A stretch of DNA of 64,000 nucleotides from Limnanthes douglasii subsp. nivea (taxonomy: Eukaryota > Streptophyta > Magnoliopsida > Brassicales > Limnanthaceae). Location: assembly GCA_036936605.1 (NCBI GenBank), contig JAUPFV010000001.1, forward strand, positions 168,788,643 to 168,852,642, in the 5' to 3' direction. Of the stretch, positions 24,342-33,474 are shown one piece after another. The stretch's first letter is position 1. Each line of letters starts with the position of its first letter. A program made the position numbers and the translations under genes. The notes below the pieces were generated by a model. That model saw only the letters and a program-made list of their open reading frames with translations, had not been told where the DNA came from and ran no database searches.

Positions 24342-26609
24342 CTAGCTGCTCCGAACAACTCCCACTTGTCCTTGAACAGCATATTTCAAACATTGGTGGA
24401 CTGTGGAGGCCACTGCATGCATCCTAGAGAGCCAAGACCTCCCTAGAATAGCATTATAACAAGTGGGACAATCCACCACAATAAAAAGTATTCTAACCAT
24501 TTTCTTAAAAGGGCCCTTGCCCAACAAAACTTCCTCTTCGAACTCCCCGACCACATCTGCTGAGCTTCCAGTGAAACCCACAATTGATCTGTCCGAATGC
24601 TGAATTACGGCTGGATTTTTCATCTTTTTGTAAGAGGTTAAAAAGAGGATATTGGCTGAACTCCCAGTATCCACCAAGATTCGTCTTATGTCATTTCCCC
24701 CAATGGATGCTCCTATGACAACAGCATCTTCATGAGGGCCAGCTATATCCCTCAAGTCATCCTCATCGAAAACAATGAAGGGAAATGGAATTTGTGATTG
24801 ATAGGAGGTCATGCCTCCTTCCAGCTGGGTAGTTAAAGTATGAATGTGCCTCTTCCTTAAAGAAGCAGTGGGTGTTGTCATAGTATCCCCTCCGAAAATC
24901 GTGAGTGACTCAAAGAAGTTAATAAGCCCGGAGACTGTTTTACAACGTTCCTCAATGGTACCCACTCTGTTTCGAGTTGGATCAAGATCCAAGTACTCTG
25001 ACTCTACATCAAATCTTTCGATTATAACCATAGCTCCCTCCGGAGCAGCATTGCTTAGACCAGCCCGATGAGCATTATCAGGCCTATTTCCTCCTCTTCT
25101 TTTGACATATGCCCCTAGCTTTCCTCTTTCAATTAAATTCTGAACTTCTTGTTTTAAAGCAATACAATCATCAGTGGTGTGGCCTGTATCATTATGGTAC
25201 TGGCAGAAGGAATTGTTACGATGTTCCCTAGGAGATTGCAGTGCAGCCGGCCTTCTATAGTGTACTTCTTCCTTTGTTTTGTCATAAATGGCGGCCACAC
25301 TTTCTTTTAACTCTGCAAACCACTCCGGTTGAACCCAAGGCCCTCTCTTATTTCTAGATTGTTGACTCTGGGCAGGCGCAGCTGGCTGAGACTGAGCTTT
25401 AGCTCTGTTAAGACCCTGCCCGGCCTCCCTTGCCTTGTTCCCGGACTGATTTTGGTTGGGGTTTGGTGCAACCGGGGCAGACCTTACATGCATATGCACC
25501 CTAGTTTTCTTCGTTTCATCAACGTTGATTTGCTTTCCGACCTGATTCAGCAAACCTCCCCAAGTCATGGCTTTCTTTCTAGTCACTGAATCAGTTAAAT
25601 TTCCAGGGTTTAAGCCCTGCCTCAAAGATGCTATTGCTACTTGCTCGAAGCAATCAGCCAACCCGTTTTTGGTGTTTACAAAACGACTTATGTATTCTTT
25701 CAGTGATTCGTTTGGTTCTTGGGCACAATGGATTATTGTGTCCCCATTGCCCTTCAATTCTTTACTCCTAACAAACTGCCTTCGAAAGGCCACCCAAAAG
25801 GTATCGAAATTCCTTATGCAGCCTTGTGGTATGCTGTTATACCACTTCAGAGCACTCCCCGTAAAGGATTGGGAGAATGCTCTACAAAGTAGCTTGTCGT
25901 CATCATCGAAATTCATCATGAAGTTTTTAAATTGCTCCAAGTGGTTGTCCGGATCTTTACTGCCATCGTATTTCTCCATTTTTGTGCTATCGAACCTCTT
26001 AGGGAGGTTTCCGGACAGAATCGTGGAAGACAATAGAGATTGTCTCCAATTCCGGCCACGACTGAATACGGTATCCTCATTGTGAGTTATAAAGATACCT
26101 GGTTCATCGTGGAAGGCAAAAGGATCCACCAGCATCTGGTCTACATGTCTCCGGCTGTGAGATGATTCTTTGCCTATATGCCTCTTTAACTTTCCATGTC
26201 TATCTCTTTTCCTTGAATACTTCTTTACTAACTTTTGCTTCTTTTTAGATCGGCCCTCATCACTGCTGGAGGACAAGGACTCTTCAACTCCATCCTCGCC
26301 CGAGGAGCTACTAGAAGACTCTGAATCTGAGTCAGAGCTCTCCACTGGCTTGGACCGGTGAGACTTTTTGGAGCTAGTATGAGTCTTCTTGGTGCTCACA
26401 TGGGTCTTCGAAGGCTCATGCTCTCTAGGGTTGTCGGTATGATGAGCAACTGATGCCGTTGACTTTTCTTTTATGCCCATCTTTGCCTTTTCTGCACTCA
26501 GAGCTTCTATCTCGCCCTTTAATCTATCACGCTCCTCGATGGTATACTCATCATTTTCACCCACCACTTCAAGCAAAGCTGGAGGTACTTCTGGGGCGTC
26601 CGGATTCAT
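24342..26609 (-). CDS. Gag-protease of element C
   Basis: A 755-residue open frame starting at ATG 26609. An N-terminal part rich in Ser, Lys and acidic residues (about residues 50-160) is followed by the retrotransposon gag domain (about 210-330; DNHLEQFKNFMMNFDDDDKL, AFRRQFVRSKEL). A zinc-knuckle-like CQYHNDTGHTTDDC lies near residue 470 and an aspartic protease active site VDTGSS near 650, followed by ILGRSWLSRMHA. Gag packages the RNA and the protease would cleave the polyprotein. The frame ends at a TAG (24342-24344). Homologous sequence continues in the same frame past it and past a second stop (TAA near 24267) into the RT block, so the original gene was one gag-pol ORF and these are nonsense mutations. 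Confidence 0.9.
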   Translation of the reverse strand: MNPDAPEVPPALLEVVGENDEYTIEERDRLKGEIEALSAEKAKMGIKEKSTASVAHHTDNPREHEPSKTHVSTKKTHTSSKKSHRSKPVESSDSDSESSSSSSGEDGVEESLSSSSDEGRSKKKQKLVKKYSRKRDRHGKLKRHIGKESSHSRRHVDQMLVDPFAFHDEPGIFITHNEDTVFSRGRNWRQSLLSSTILSGNLPKRFDSTKMEKYDGSKDPDNHLEQFKNFMMNFDDDDKLLCRAFSQSFTGSALKWYNSIPQGCIRNFDTFWVAFRRQFVRSKELKGNGDTIIHCAQEPNESLKEYISRFVNTKNGLADCFEQVAIASLRQGLNPGNLTDSVTRKKAMTWGGLLNQVGKQINVDETKKTRVHMHVRSAPVAPNPNQNQSGNKAREAGQGLNRAKAQSQPAAPAQSQQSRNKRGPWVQPEWFAELKESVAAIYDKTKEEVHYRRPAALQSPREHRNNSFCQYHNDTGHTTDDCIALKQEVQNLIERGKLGAYVKRRGGNRPDNAHRAGLSNAAPEGAMVIIERFDVESEYLDLDPTRNRVGTIEERCKTVSGLINFFESLTIFGGDTMTTPTASLRKRHIHTLTTQLEGGMTSYQSQIPFPFIVFDEDDLRDIAGPHEDAVVIGASIGGNDIRRILVDTGSSANILFLTSYKKMKNPAVIQHSDRSIVGFTGSSADVVGEFEEEVLLGKGPFKKMVRILFIVVDCPTCYNAILGRSWLSRMHAVASTVHQCLKYAVQGQVGVVRSS

Positions 26610-26661
26610 TCAGACTGATTTTTCCTGATGGTTTCGAATGCTTGATTCAGGCACCATCATT

Positions 26662-26679
26662 CTCCCACTGTGGTCGCCA
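26662..26679 (-). other. Primer-binding site of element C
   Basis: Three bases inside the 5' LTR the minus strand reads TGGCGACCACAGTGGGAG, the form expected for pairing with a tRNA 3' end (TGG complements the terminal CCA). It resembles the arginine-tRNA type reported for Tat/Ogre elements; the exact tRNA was not checked. Confidence 0.8.
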
Positions 26680-26682
26680 ATT

Positions 26683-27103
26683 TGATGTGGTTTATTTTCG
26701 TCTGAGGGTAAGTTTGTAATTTTTATTTAGAACTGTGTGGAATTTTGAGAGTATTTAATATTTGGGTAGAGTGTAGAGGGAGAATTAAGAAGCCTAGTTG
26801 TATTTAATTTTCATTACCCTCATTTAATGTTGGTGGTTGGGTATTTATACCCTTATATTTGGGCCTTATGGGCTTTCGGGTCGTGTTTAATGGACCCGGA
26901 TCGAGTTTAAGGACCCATTAGTTCTAAGTAGGGGAACATGCAGCTTAGTCAAGAAGTGATTAGGTTTTAAGTACTTTAGTTCTTGTTCGAACAGTCCAAT
27001 GGATGATGGTGTTCGAACTGCCCTGTCCGGTTAGGTAGACTTTGTCCGGGCTGACCCTATCCGGTTCCCATTTAAGACCTGGTGACAGAATCCGGACTCA
27101 TCA
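26683..27103 (-). repeat. 5' LTR of element C
   Basis: 421 bp, about 97% identical to 16650-17070. A minus-strand TATAAATA at 26849 to 26842 is a plausible promoter for leftward transcription. It is followed outside by the CTCAT duplication. Confidence 0.95.
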
Positions 27104-27165
27104 CTCATGACCTCACACATAACCTAAATAAAAAAATATAAGGGAGGATTGTATTGGATATGGGT
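27104..27165 (+). pseudogene. LINE ORF2 fragment between the two LTR insertions
   Basis: Directly after the CTCAT duplication the LINE frame resumes as THDLTHNLNKK, a stop, then GRIVLDMGLTY, matching the RT block that precedes the catalytic LDMxKAFD motif. It is cut off near 27165, where leftward gag sequence begins. Confidence 0.6.
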
Positions 27166-28073
27166 CTAACATATTGCTGAGATGTTTGTTCTTTCGGTGC
27201 ATATTGTTGATTGTGTACTGCCCATTGAGGAGTTTGGCTTGTTGCTTGAACTGGTGCTCGTGGTCGGACAGTTGTAGTTGGCTGTGAAACCTACTGTCGG
27301 ACATTCACCATTGTTGTACTAGCTCTGACCAAGGTCAGATCCTGATAGAATTGAGACATTGACTGTATCTCCGAGGCCCTAGTTTCTTCAACTAAAATCC
27401 TTTTCTCTATCTGATCCAACAAAGCTCTAAATGTCATGGCCTGTGTTTCCGCAGTGTTGTCTTTCATCACCCCTGGAAGCAGACCCATTCAGAAGGCGAC
27501 CAACGCTACTTTGTCTTCACAAAACTTCATATCCGTCTTGACCTGAATAAAGCGTCTAGTGTACTCTTTTAAGCTTTCTCCGACTTTCTTCCTACAGTAG
27601 ATTTATCCGAACTGTACGATGAATATTCACTTGATTTTGTTGATTCATAACGATGTCCAGATCTCACTCTTTTTTTCGAAGAATAAGGGCTTTTCTTATG
27701 ACATCTTTCCTCGGTACGAGAAACATCTTCCATGTATTATTTTTCAACTGTTTATTCTCTTCGAAACTCTGATTTAAGTCTCCGTGAACTTATTATCGCT
27801 TCCCTTTCAGCATTCAATCTTTCAATATCTTCTAAAATCTCTTTTCGCCGAGCTACTAAGACAAATTCTTCTTGCAGCTCCTCGGCATATCGATCAACTT
27901 TGTTTCCTTTGTTACTAACTGTTATCAACCAAAAGATCTATATATGAGTCTTCGATCACACGATTTTTCGTACTAGTCTCTAGTTCTCATAACATTTCTG
28001 TATCCATCACTCTCACAATATTTTTTGAATAATACTATGGTTTTGGAACAACAATTTTGGGTACCTATCGCTA

Positions 28074-28091
28074 TTTCCACAGACGGCGCCA
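28074..28091 (-). other. Primer-binding site of element D
   Basis: Minus strand TGGCGCCGTCTGTGGAAA, one base inside the LTR. This is a different tRNA-primer type from element C (TGGCGACC...), so C and D are different families. Confidence 0.75.
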
Positions 28092-28092
28092 A

Positions 28093-28496
28093 TGATGTAT
28101 TCCAAAGATTTGTTAGTGATGTTTCTTGTCACGATAATGTTCGTATGAGAGTATTTGTCACATCAATGTTCATGTGAGAGTGCTTTTAGAGAGAGAAACA
28201 TAATAATTTGAGAGAAAAAAAAAAGACAAAATGAATAATGTTGTAATAATTGACTAATGATTGGACCATTTTCTCCAAAGGGATTGTCCTTCATATAATA
28301 CAAGAGGTACATCCTTAATTTATAGATTTACCTCCTCTTATGTGGGTATTTACACCCCACCATTTTACCAACTCTAACCATACATATTAATTATTACATA
28401 TGACCCATTTATCATTATATACTTGTTAAGTTTTATCTTTAATACTTTATTACATCAAATCAATTCATTTATTTATCTAATTTTTCTTATTCATCA
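28093..28496 (-). repeat. 5' LTR of element D
   Basis: About 404 bp, TG...CA (TGATGTAT at one end, TTCATCA at the other in + direction). It is not similar by eye to the element C LTR beyond the TGATGT/TCATCA ends. The right boundary could be two bases further (28498). Confidence 0.65.
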
Positions 28497-29680
28497 CAAT
28501 ATTTCCTCCCCTTATCAAATGGAACATAGAACAGCCGAAAACTAATGTTCTTCAATTTGATATCAACATAATCCAAAACATTACGCTAAATATGAATCAG
28601 AATGATACTATAATCTGGAAAGTATCTTCTGATGAAAAGTTTTCACTATAGCAAACATGGAATGAAATCAGGGAAAATGATAAAAATATAACATCCTAAT
28701 GATAAATTAGAATAACATTACTCCAAAGCAGTGTTCATTCACTCTTTGAAGGATTCTCAATAATCTTATTTTAGCAGATTCAATCCTCCAAAGCAAAGGT
28801 TTTCACCTACCTTCAAGGTGCCAAAGCTGGCAAAACTCATAAACAATAGATTATCTCTTTGTTTCATGTCATAGTTCCTTGATAGTTTGGCAACACTTTG
28901 CTAGCCTATTTGGGATTGTCATAAGAAATCACATGAATATTAAACACATCATCCAAATCTGGTTTCTATATACTCTTAAAGTTGTTCATATTAGAACAAT
29001 TTTACCTATAATAATTATTTGGTCAATATGGATGACTATGGACAAATTAAATCATGACAATATCAAACCTTCTCCCAAAAATATTATAGATAATGTTATA
29101 TACATATTAACAATACTTGGATACCATAAACATTATCAAAACTAAGCACTGAAAAATAGATTTTAAAACTACTAGAGAATTACAATGTTTTAACCATTTA
29201 CAAAATAAACAAAATGTTTATATATTAAATGGCACCCACCATCTTTAAATAGACTTAAACCAAATTATAATGGATCAAAATTAACTAATGGTGAATCTAG
29301 AGGTAAGCTGATAAGTAAAAAACTTCACTAGCAGCGAAGACTAGAGCAATATTAGATGGCATACTATTTTTGCAGACAAAATGAATATAAAGAGGTTGCT
29401 ATAGAGATTGTCTCCTCGATTCTGTTTAACATACTTGGTTATGGAATATCTCCTTGGTATTTAAATTAAATCATAAAATGCTACATAAACTTGATATGTT
29501 ATAGCAGGATAATTAGGCATGTTTATCATGAGCAGAATTATGCTCATGACTGGGTGGCTAAAAACATGATCAAACATCACTCAAAGTGTCAATTTACAGC
29601 CACCAATTGTCATCCTCTCAGTGCAATAATTATATTAGAAAGTATTGACATTGAATATTTAAGATTACTAGATGATTGAA
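28497..29680 (+). pseudogene. LINE ORF2 3' part: zinc-ribbon and RNase H region
   Basis: Blocks typical of the end of plant LINE ORF2 are DTIIWKVSSDEKFSL (near 28600), the linker 28879-29145 (IIIIWSIWMTMDKLNHDN) and an RNase H-like end at 29491-29679 (RIIRHVYHEQNYAHDWVAKNM), where HxxREQNxxADxxAK is usual. Stops are present. The LINE appears to end near 29690. Confidence 0.7.
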
Positions 29681-29690
29681 GCTAGCGTGA

Positions 29691-30110
29691 TTGCAACGTA
29701 TACCTTGACTACTCTATTTTGTTAACTTTTACACGTCAAAAGGAAGAGCAGGAGCTGATCAAGACCAAATAAAGGAAATAAATGCAAGAAATGAAGACAA
29801 GATATAGTAGATAATTCAAGAAGACTAATCCTAAACAGGAGCACAATACATACCACAAGAAGATCATTTCAACATCTTATACACAAGTAAAATACCTTGT
29901 GAATTAAGTCAAGAATATAGTATTATGCTCTACTATTTTAATGATTAAATGATCATCAAAGTTCATGTAAATTACATGTATCATGAATTATATACAGTTA
30001 CAACAGTGTAACACTTTTCTTCATTAATGTTTTTTAAAATTCTCGTGTAAAAGATGAAGACAATAATGAAAAAGGTATAATATTAGAGCTATAACTGATA
30101 TTTCATTTTA
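29691..30110. other. AT-rich spacer
   Basis: No gene or clear repeat seen. Confidence 0.4.
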
Positions 30111-30119
30111 AAAATATAT

Positions 30120-30880
30120 TATTGGTCAAATTTATATTTTATTTTTCTGTATTATCTTATGGTATATGAAGTTAGTTGTTTAGAATTTATACTTTGGCAT
30201 ATGAAATTTTTATTTCACATATCTTGTATTACTTTTTTATGGTAAGTGCAATTATTTGTTTAGAATATATACTTGGTATGTGTAATTTTTATTTCACCTT
30301 CTGTGTATTACTCTTATGGTAATGGTAGGTGAAATAATTTGTTTAGAATTTATATTTGGTGGGTGAGATTTTTATTCAACATTCTTCGTATTACTTTCTT
30401 ATAATACTGAAATTATTTTTATAGAATTTATATTTGATAAGTGAGATTTTTATTTCACTTTCCTTATATCACTTTCTTATGGTAGGTAAAATTATTTGTT
30501 TTTGAATTTATACTTGGTAATTTCACCTTCATTGTATTACTTTTTTATAGCAAGTAAAATTATTTGTTTTGGATTTCAACTTGATAGGTGAAATTTTATT
30601 TCACATTCCTTAGAATACTTTCTTATGATAGGTGAAATTATTTGTTTAGAATTTATATTTGGTAGATGAAATTTTTATATCACCTTCTTTATAATACTTC
30701 GTTATGGTAGGTAAAATTATTAGTTTTGAATTTCAACTTAAAATGTAAAATTTTATTTCACCTTTTTTGTATTATTTTTTCTTATGGTAAGTGAAATTAT
30801 TTGTTATTGATTTCAACTTGGTGAGTGGAATTTTTATTTCACCATTTTTTTTATTACTTTCTTACAATAATAATTTTTAT
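30120..30880. repeat. ~78-bp AT-rich tandem repeat, about nine copies
   Basis: The repeating core is GGTAGGTGAAATTATTTGTT, then TAGAATTTATACTTGGTAGG, then TGAAATTTTTATTTCACCTT, then a T-rich tail ending CTTAT. Copies begin near 30161, 30241 and onward at roughly 75-85 bp. They are diverged from one another (roughly 80% alike). Confidence 0.85.
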
Positions 30881-31538
30881 AAATCAGTTATAATTAAATT
30901 GAAGATTTTTTCGACTTGAATCCAAACTAATTTATTTATGGTTAATATTTTTGATTTTTGATTTTTTTTTAAATCTGAAATGAAAAAATAAAATAAAATA
31001 AAATAAAAAATAAAAAAAATAAAATGACAATTTTATCGAGTGGTCAAATCTGTTAACATACACCAACTTCACACTTACTTCAGTTATAGCTTTTTAATTT
31101 GGATTTTGCTAAAACACCGCGCCAATTAATGAAGCATGTATTATGATACTTGTTGCTTTATCATTAACATTGCTCTAAAATGCACGAGTAATAACTAATT
31201 TTTTGACCAAAGTATTTTTTTTCCATATTAATTCAATTTTATGTTATCAATAAATACTGTGATGGTTAATTTAATTAATCATTAATATATATTTATTAAA
31301 TTTAAATTTTATTAGATCCATTTGTACGATAATAAATTTTTCAGTGGTTTGGGTTAATTTGGTGGAAAAAAACCATAAGCAATCTGAATATTTTTATCTT
31401 TTATTATTTTGTTCTAGATCGGGTCTGGTTATTTATGGGGAACTTTCTCACACGGACCGTTTATATTTTATTCGGTGAAGAACTCTTCGATCGCGTGAGG
31501 GGAACTGTCCAAACATAAAAAAGTAAAATTAAAAAACA
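30881..31538. other. AT-rich spacer with A-rich simple repeats
   Basis: Contains an (AAAAT)n-like run near 30985-31024 and a short GC-richer segment at 31410-31515. No coding seen. Confidence 0.5.
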
Positions 31539-31564
31539 ATGAAGACTGATTATTTTTCTCGCAA

Positions 31565-31960
31565 TTTTTTAATATCATACTACTATTTTATTTTAGATAA
31601 TCTTAAATTTTTGAATCATTTTAGGTTGTTCTTTCTTATGGATAATATTTTATGGATAACAATCATACTCAAAACCTATAATTATAAAAAAAATATTACT
31701 AATTTTTTATATCTCGCACTCTTCTTGGTATCATACTACCATTTTATTTTAGGTAATCTTAAATTTTTAAATCATTTTAGGTTGTTCTTTTTTATGGATA
31801 ATATTTTATGGATAACAATGATATTCAAAATCTATAATTATATAAAAAAATTTAAAATTAAAATTTATAGGTATAAATATTTTTTGTTCAATATTTATTT
31901 ACCTGCCATATATTTTTTAATCATCATTAATATATTACCTATTAAATTTAAGGTTTATTA
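31565..31960. repeat. 156-bp tandem duplication
   Basis: The segment beginning TATCATACTACTATTTTATT (31573) recurs at 31729 with few changes, through ATGGATAATATTTTATGGAT. A third, more diverged relative lies across the MULE insertion at 47910-47990 (ACATATTACTCTTTTATTTT). The 140-residue open frame over it is a by-product of the repeat and is not called a gene. Confidence 0.8.
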
Positions 31961-31981
31961 AATTAACATAAATATAAATAA

Positions 31982-32062
31982 AAGAAATTGCACTTAAAGT
32001 ACCCATTCAACTATTCAATTGTCATCTAGTATCCAAGGTTTGATCAATTGTTACTTAATACC
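31982..32062 (+). repeat. Left terminal inverted repeat of MULE 1
   Basis: About 81 bp, imperfect (near 65-70% by eye) with 47826-47905 in inverted orientation. The outermost 30 bases match at 17-18 positions, including AxTACCCAxTCAA. Confidence 0.85.
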
Positions 32063-32744
32063 CAACTCAACTACCTTATTGTCACTTACTACCTAATATT
32101 ATTTTAATACCCTAACTACCCTTAACCCACTATATAAACATAATTTCATGTTTTCTTTCTATTTTTCTAGCTTTTTGAAGATTTGAATTTGTTAGCCGCT
32201 CTAACCACCTAACCCTACGAACCACCACGAAGCACGGTTGAAATCACATTTTCCGGTGATCGGAGTGTTAGAAGGTCTGTTTATTTATGTAGTTTGTGGT
32301 GTAAAACCTATCTAACCACTGTCTTCTACGTACATGAATATGTTGTTTTGCAAGTAATCGTGTTTCTGGTCCCAGGTAATCGTAATTACCTACTGATTTC
32401 GAAGTTATTTTGTTGGTTTTATCAGTTGGAATAGGTTATATTTTACTGTTTTAGACGCCATAGCCTGATTTCGAGCTTTTCTCTGTTTTTTTGTTACAGT
32501 TATCTGTTATTGTTTTGTTAATATTTATCGTTATATACTCATGTCCTTTTTTTGCATTAGATTTTTATTTCGGATGTTAAACATGTGTAGATTACGAGTT
32601 TTAGTTGTCCAGGCGTTCCACGTAAGATGCGAATTGTGTGATGTATTCGATGAGGAAGATGCTAATTATGTTACCAATTCGCATGGTGACGTGCGAATTA
32701 CATGAAAGGATTTCAAAATTTGCTTACAAATATGATGCGAATTG

Positions 32745-33330
32745 TATGGATGTTCAAACATATGTAAGGACTTTTAGTTGCTTAGAAAACTCAGGATGAG
32801 TTGCGAACTATATGAAACTCTAGAGTATTGTATTTTCAAACAAATACCAGGATTTTTTTAGTTACATTTTTACGTTTCGCATGTTATGATGCGAACTATG
32901 TGGACCTCTAGAGTATTGCATTTTCAAACAAATATCAGGATTTTTTAGTTACTTTCACGTTTCGCATGATAGGATGCGAACTGTGTAGGACTCTAAAGTA
33001 TTGCATTTTCAAACCAAATATCAGGAATCTTATTTGCTTACAAAACTCAGTATGGGTTGCGAACTATGTGGAACTCTAGAGTATTATATTTTCAAACAAA
33101 TACCAGGACTTTTTAGTTACTTTTTTACGTTTTCGCATGTTATGATGCGAACTGTGTAGAACTCTAAAGTATCATTTTCAAACAAATATCAGTACTTTTT
33201 TAGTTACTTTTACGTTTCGCATGCTAGTATGCGAACTATCTAGAACTTTTTTTAGTATTGTATTTCGAAACAAATATCAGAACTTTTTTTAGTTGATTTA
33301 CAAACAACTATCAGGAGAGGATGCGAATTA
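32745..33330. repeat. ~85-90-bp tandem repeats in the MULE 1 leader, built on TTCGCAT/ATGCGAA
   Basis: About six or seven units. Each has (T)TTCGCATG, a short A/T spacer, ATGCGAACT, then a variable stretch, GTATTG, TTTTCAAACAAATATCAGGA and CTTTTTAGTTACTTT. CAAACAAATA-type boxes sit near 32834, 32924, 33014, 33093, 33180 and 33268. The TTCGCAT...ATGCGAA pairs are small inverted repeats. Confidence 0.85.
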
Positions 33331-33474
33331 AACACAGTTCGCAACTTATAGATATACACAAATCGCAAGATAGGATGCGATATGTTTGATGCAGTAATAA
33401 ATAATTTGCACTTTATTTTTGGGACTAATAACTAATAGTTTGTTCGGTGTAGGGTAAGGTATGTCCAAATAACG

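Larger units (their letters stand above)
16650..27103 (-). mobile_element. Nearly complete Tat-lineage Ty3/gypsy retrotransposon (element C)
   Basis: The element is 10,454 bp with two 421-bp LTRs (TG...CA) and a perfect 5-bp target duplication CTCAT (16645-16649 and 27104-27108). I count about 11 differences between the LTRs by eye (about 2.6%), so it is the youngest element of this group. It reads leftward: 5' LTR 26683-27103, primer-binding site 26662-26679, gag-protease, RT, two RNase H domains, integrase, then a convergent extra ORF on the opposite strand, a polypurine tract and the 3' LTR. The pol reading frame has stops and frameshifts, so it is non-autonomous now. It is inserted in the LINE described at 13985-29690. 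Confidence 0.95.
27166..28496 (-). mobile_element. Truncated Tat-like element with one LTR (element D)
   Basis: Reading leftward: LTR (28496-28093), primer-binding site (28091-28074), then a gag remnant ending near 27166. The best gag block (27488-27291) reads MTFRALLDQIEKRILVEETRA, comparable to MTWGGLLNQVGKQINVDETKK of element C. pol and the other LTR are absent. It lies inside the split LINE. Confidence 0.75.
13985..29690 (+). mobile_element. Decayed plant LINE, split by two LTR-element insertions
   Basis: LINE coding can be followed in four blocks: ORF1 (13985-14995), ORF2 endonuclease to early RT (15053-16649), a short RT block (27104-27165) and the C-terminal zinc-ribbon/RNase H region (28497-29680). 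Rejoining across the CTCAT target duplication restores the RT reading NILITHDLTHNLNKK, which shows that the large LTR element landed inside this LINE. The catalytic RT core between 27165 and 28497 is missing. The 5' end is truncated within ORF1. Confidence 0.75.

Noticed and set aside
31410..31515. Possible inverted repeat CTCACACGG ... CGCGTGAGG
   Set aside because: Only about ten bases match, with gaps; too little to call an element end.
31539..31961. A 140-residue hydrophobic open frame
   Set aside because: It spans an AT-rich tandem duplication, is Phe/Ile/Tyr-rich from base composition and has no start context or homology I recognise.
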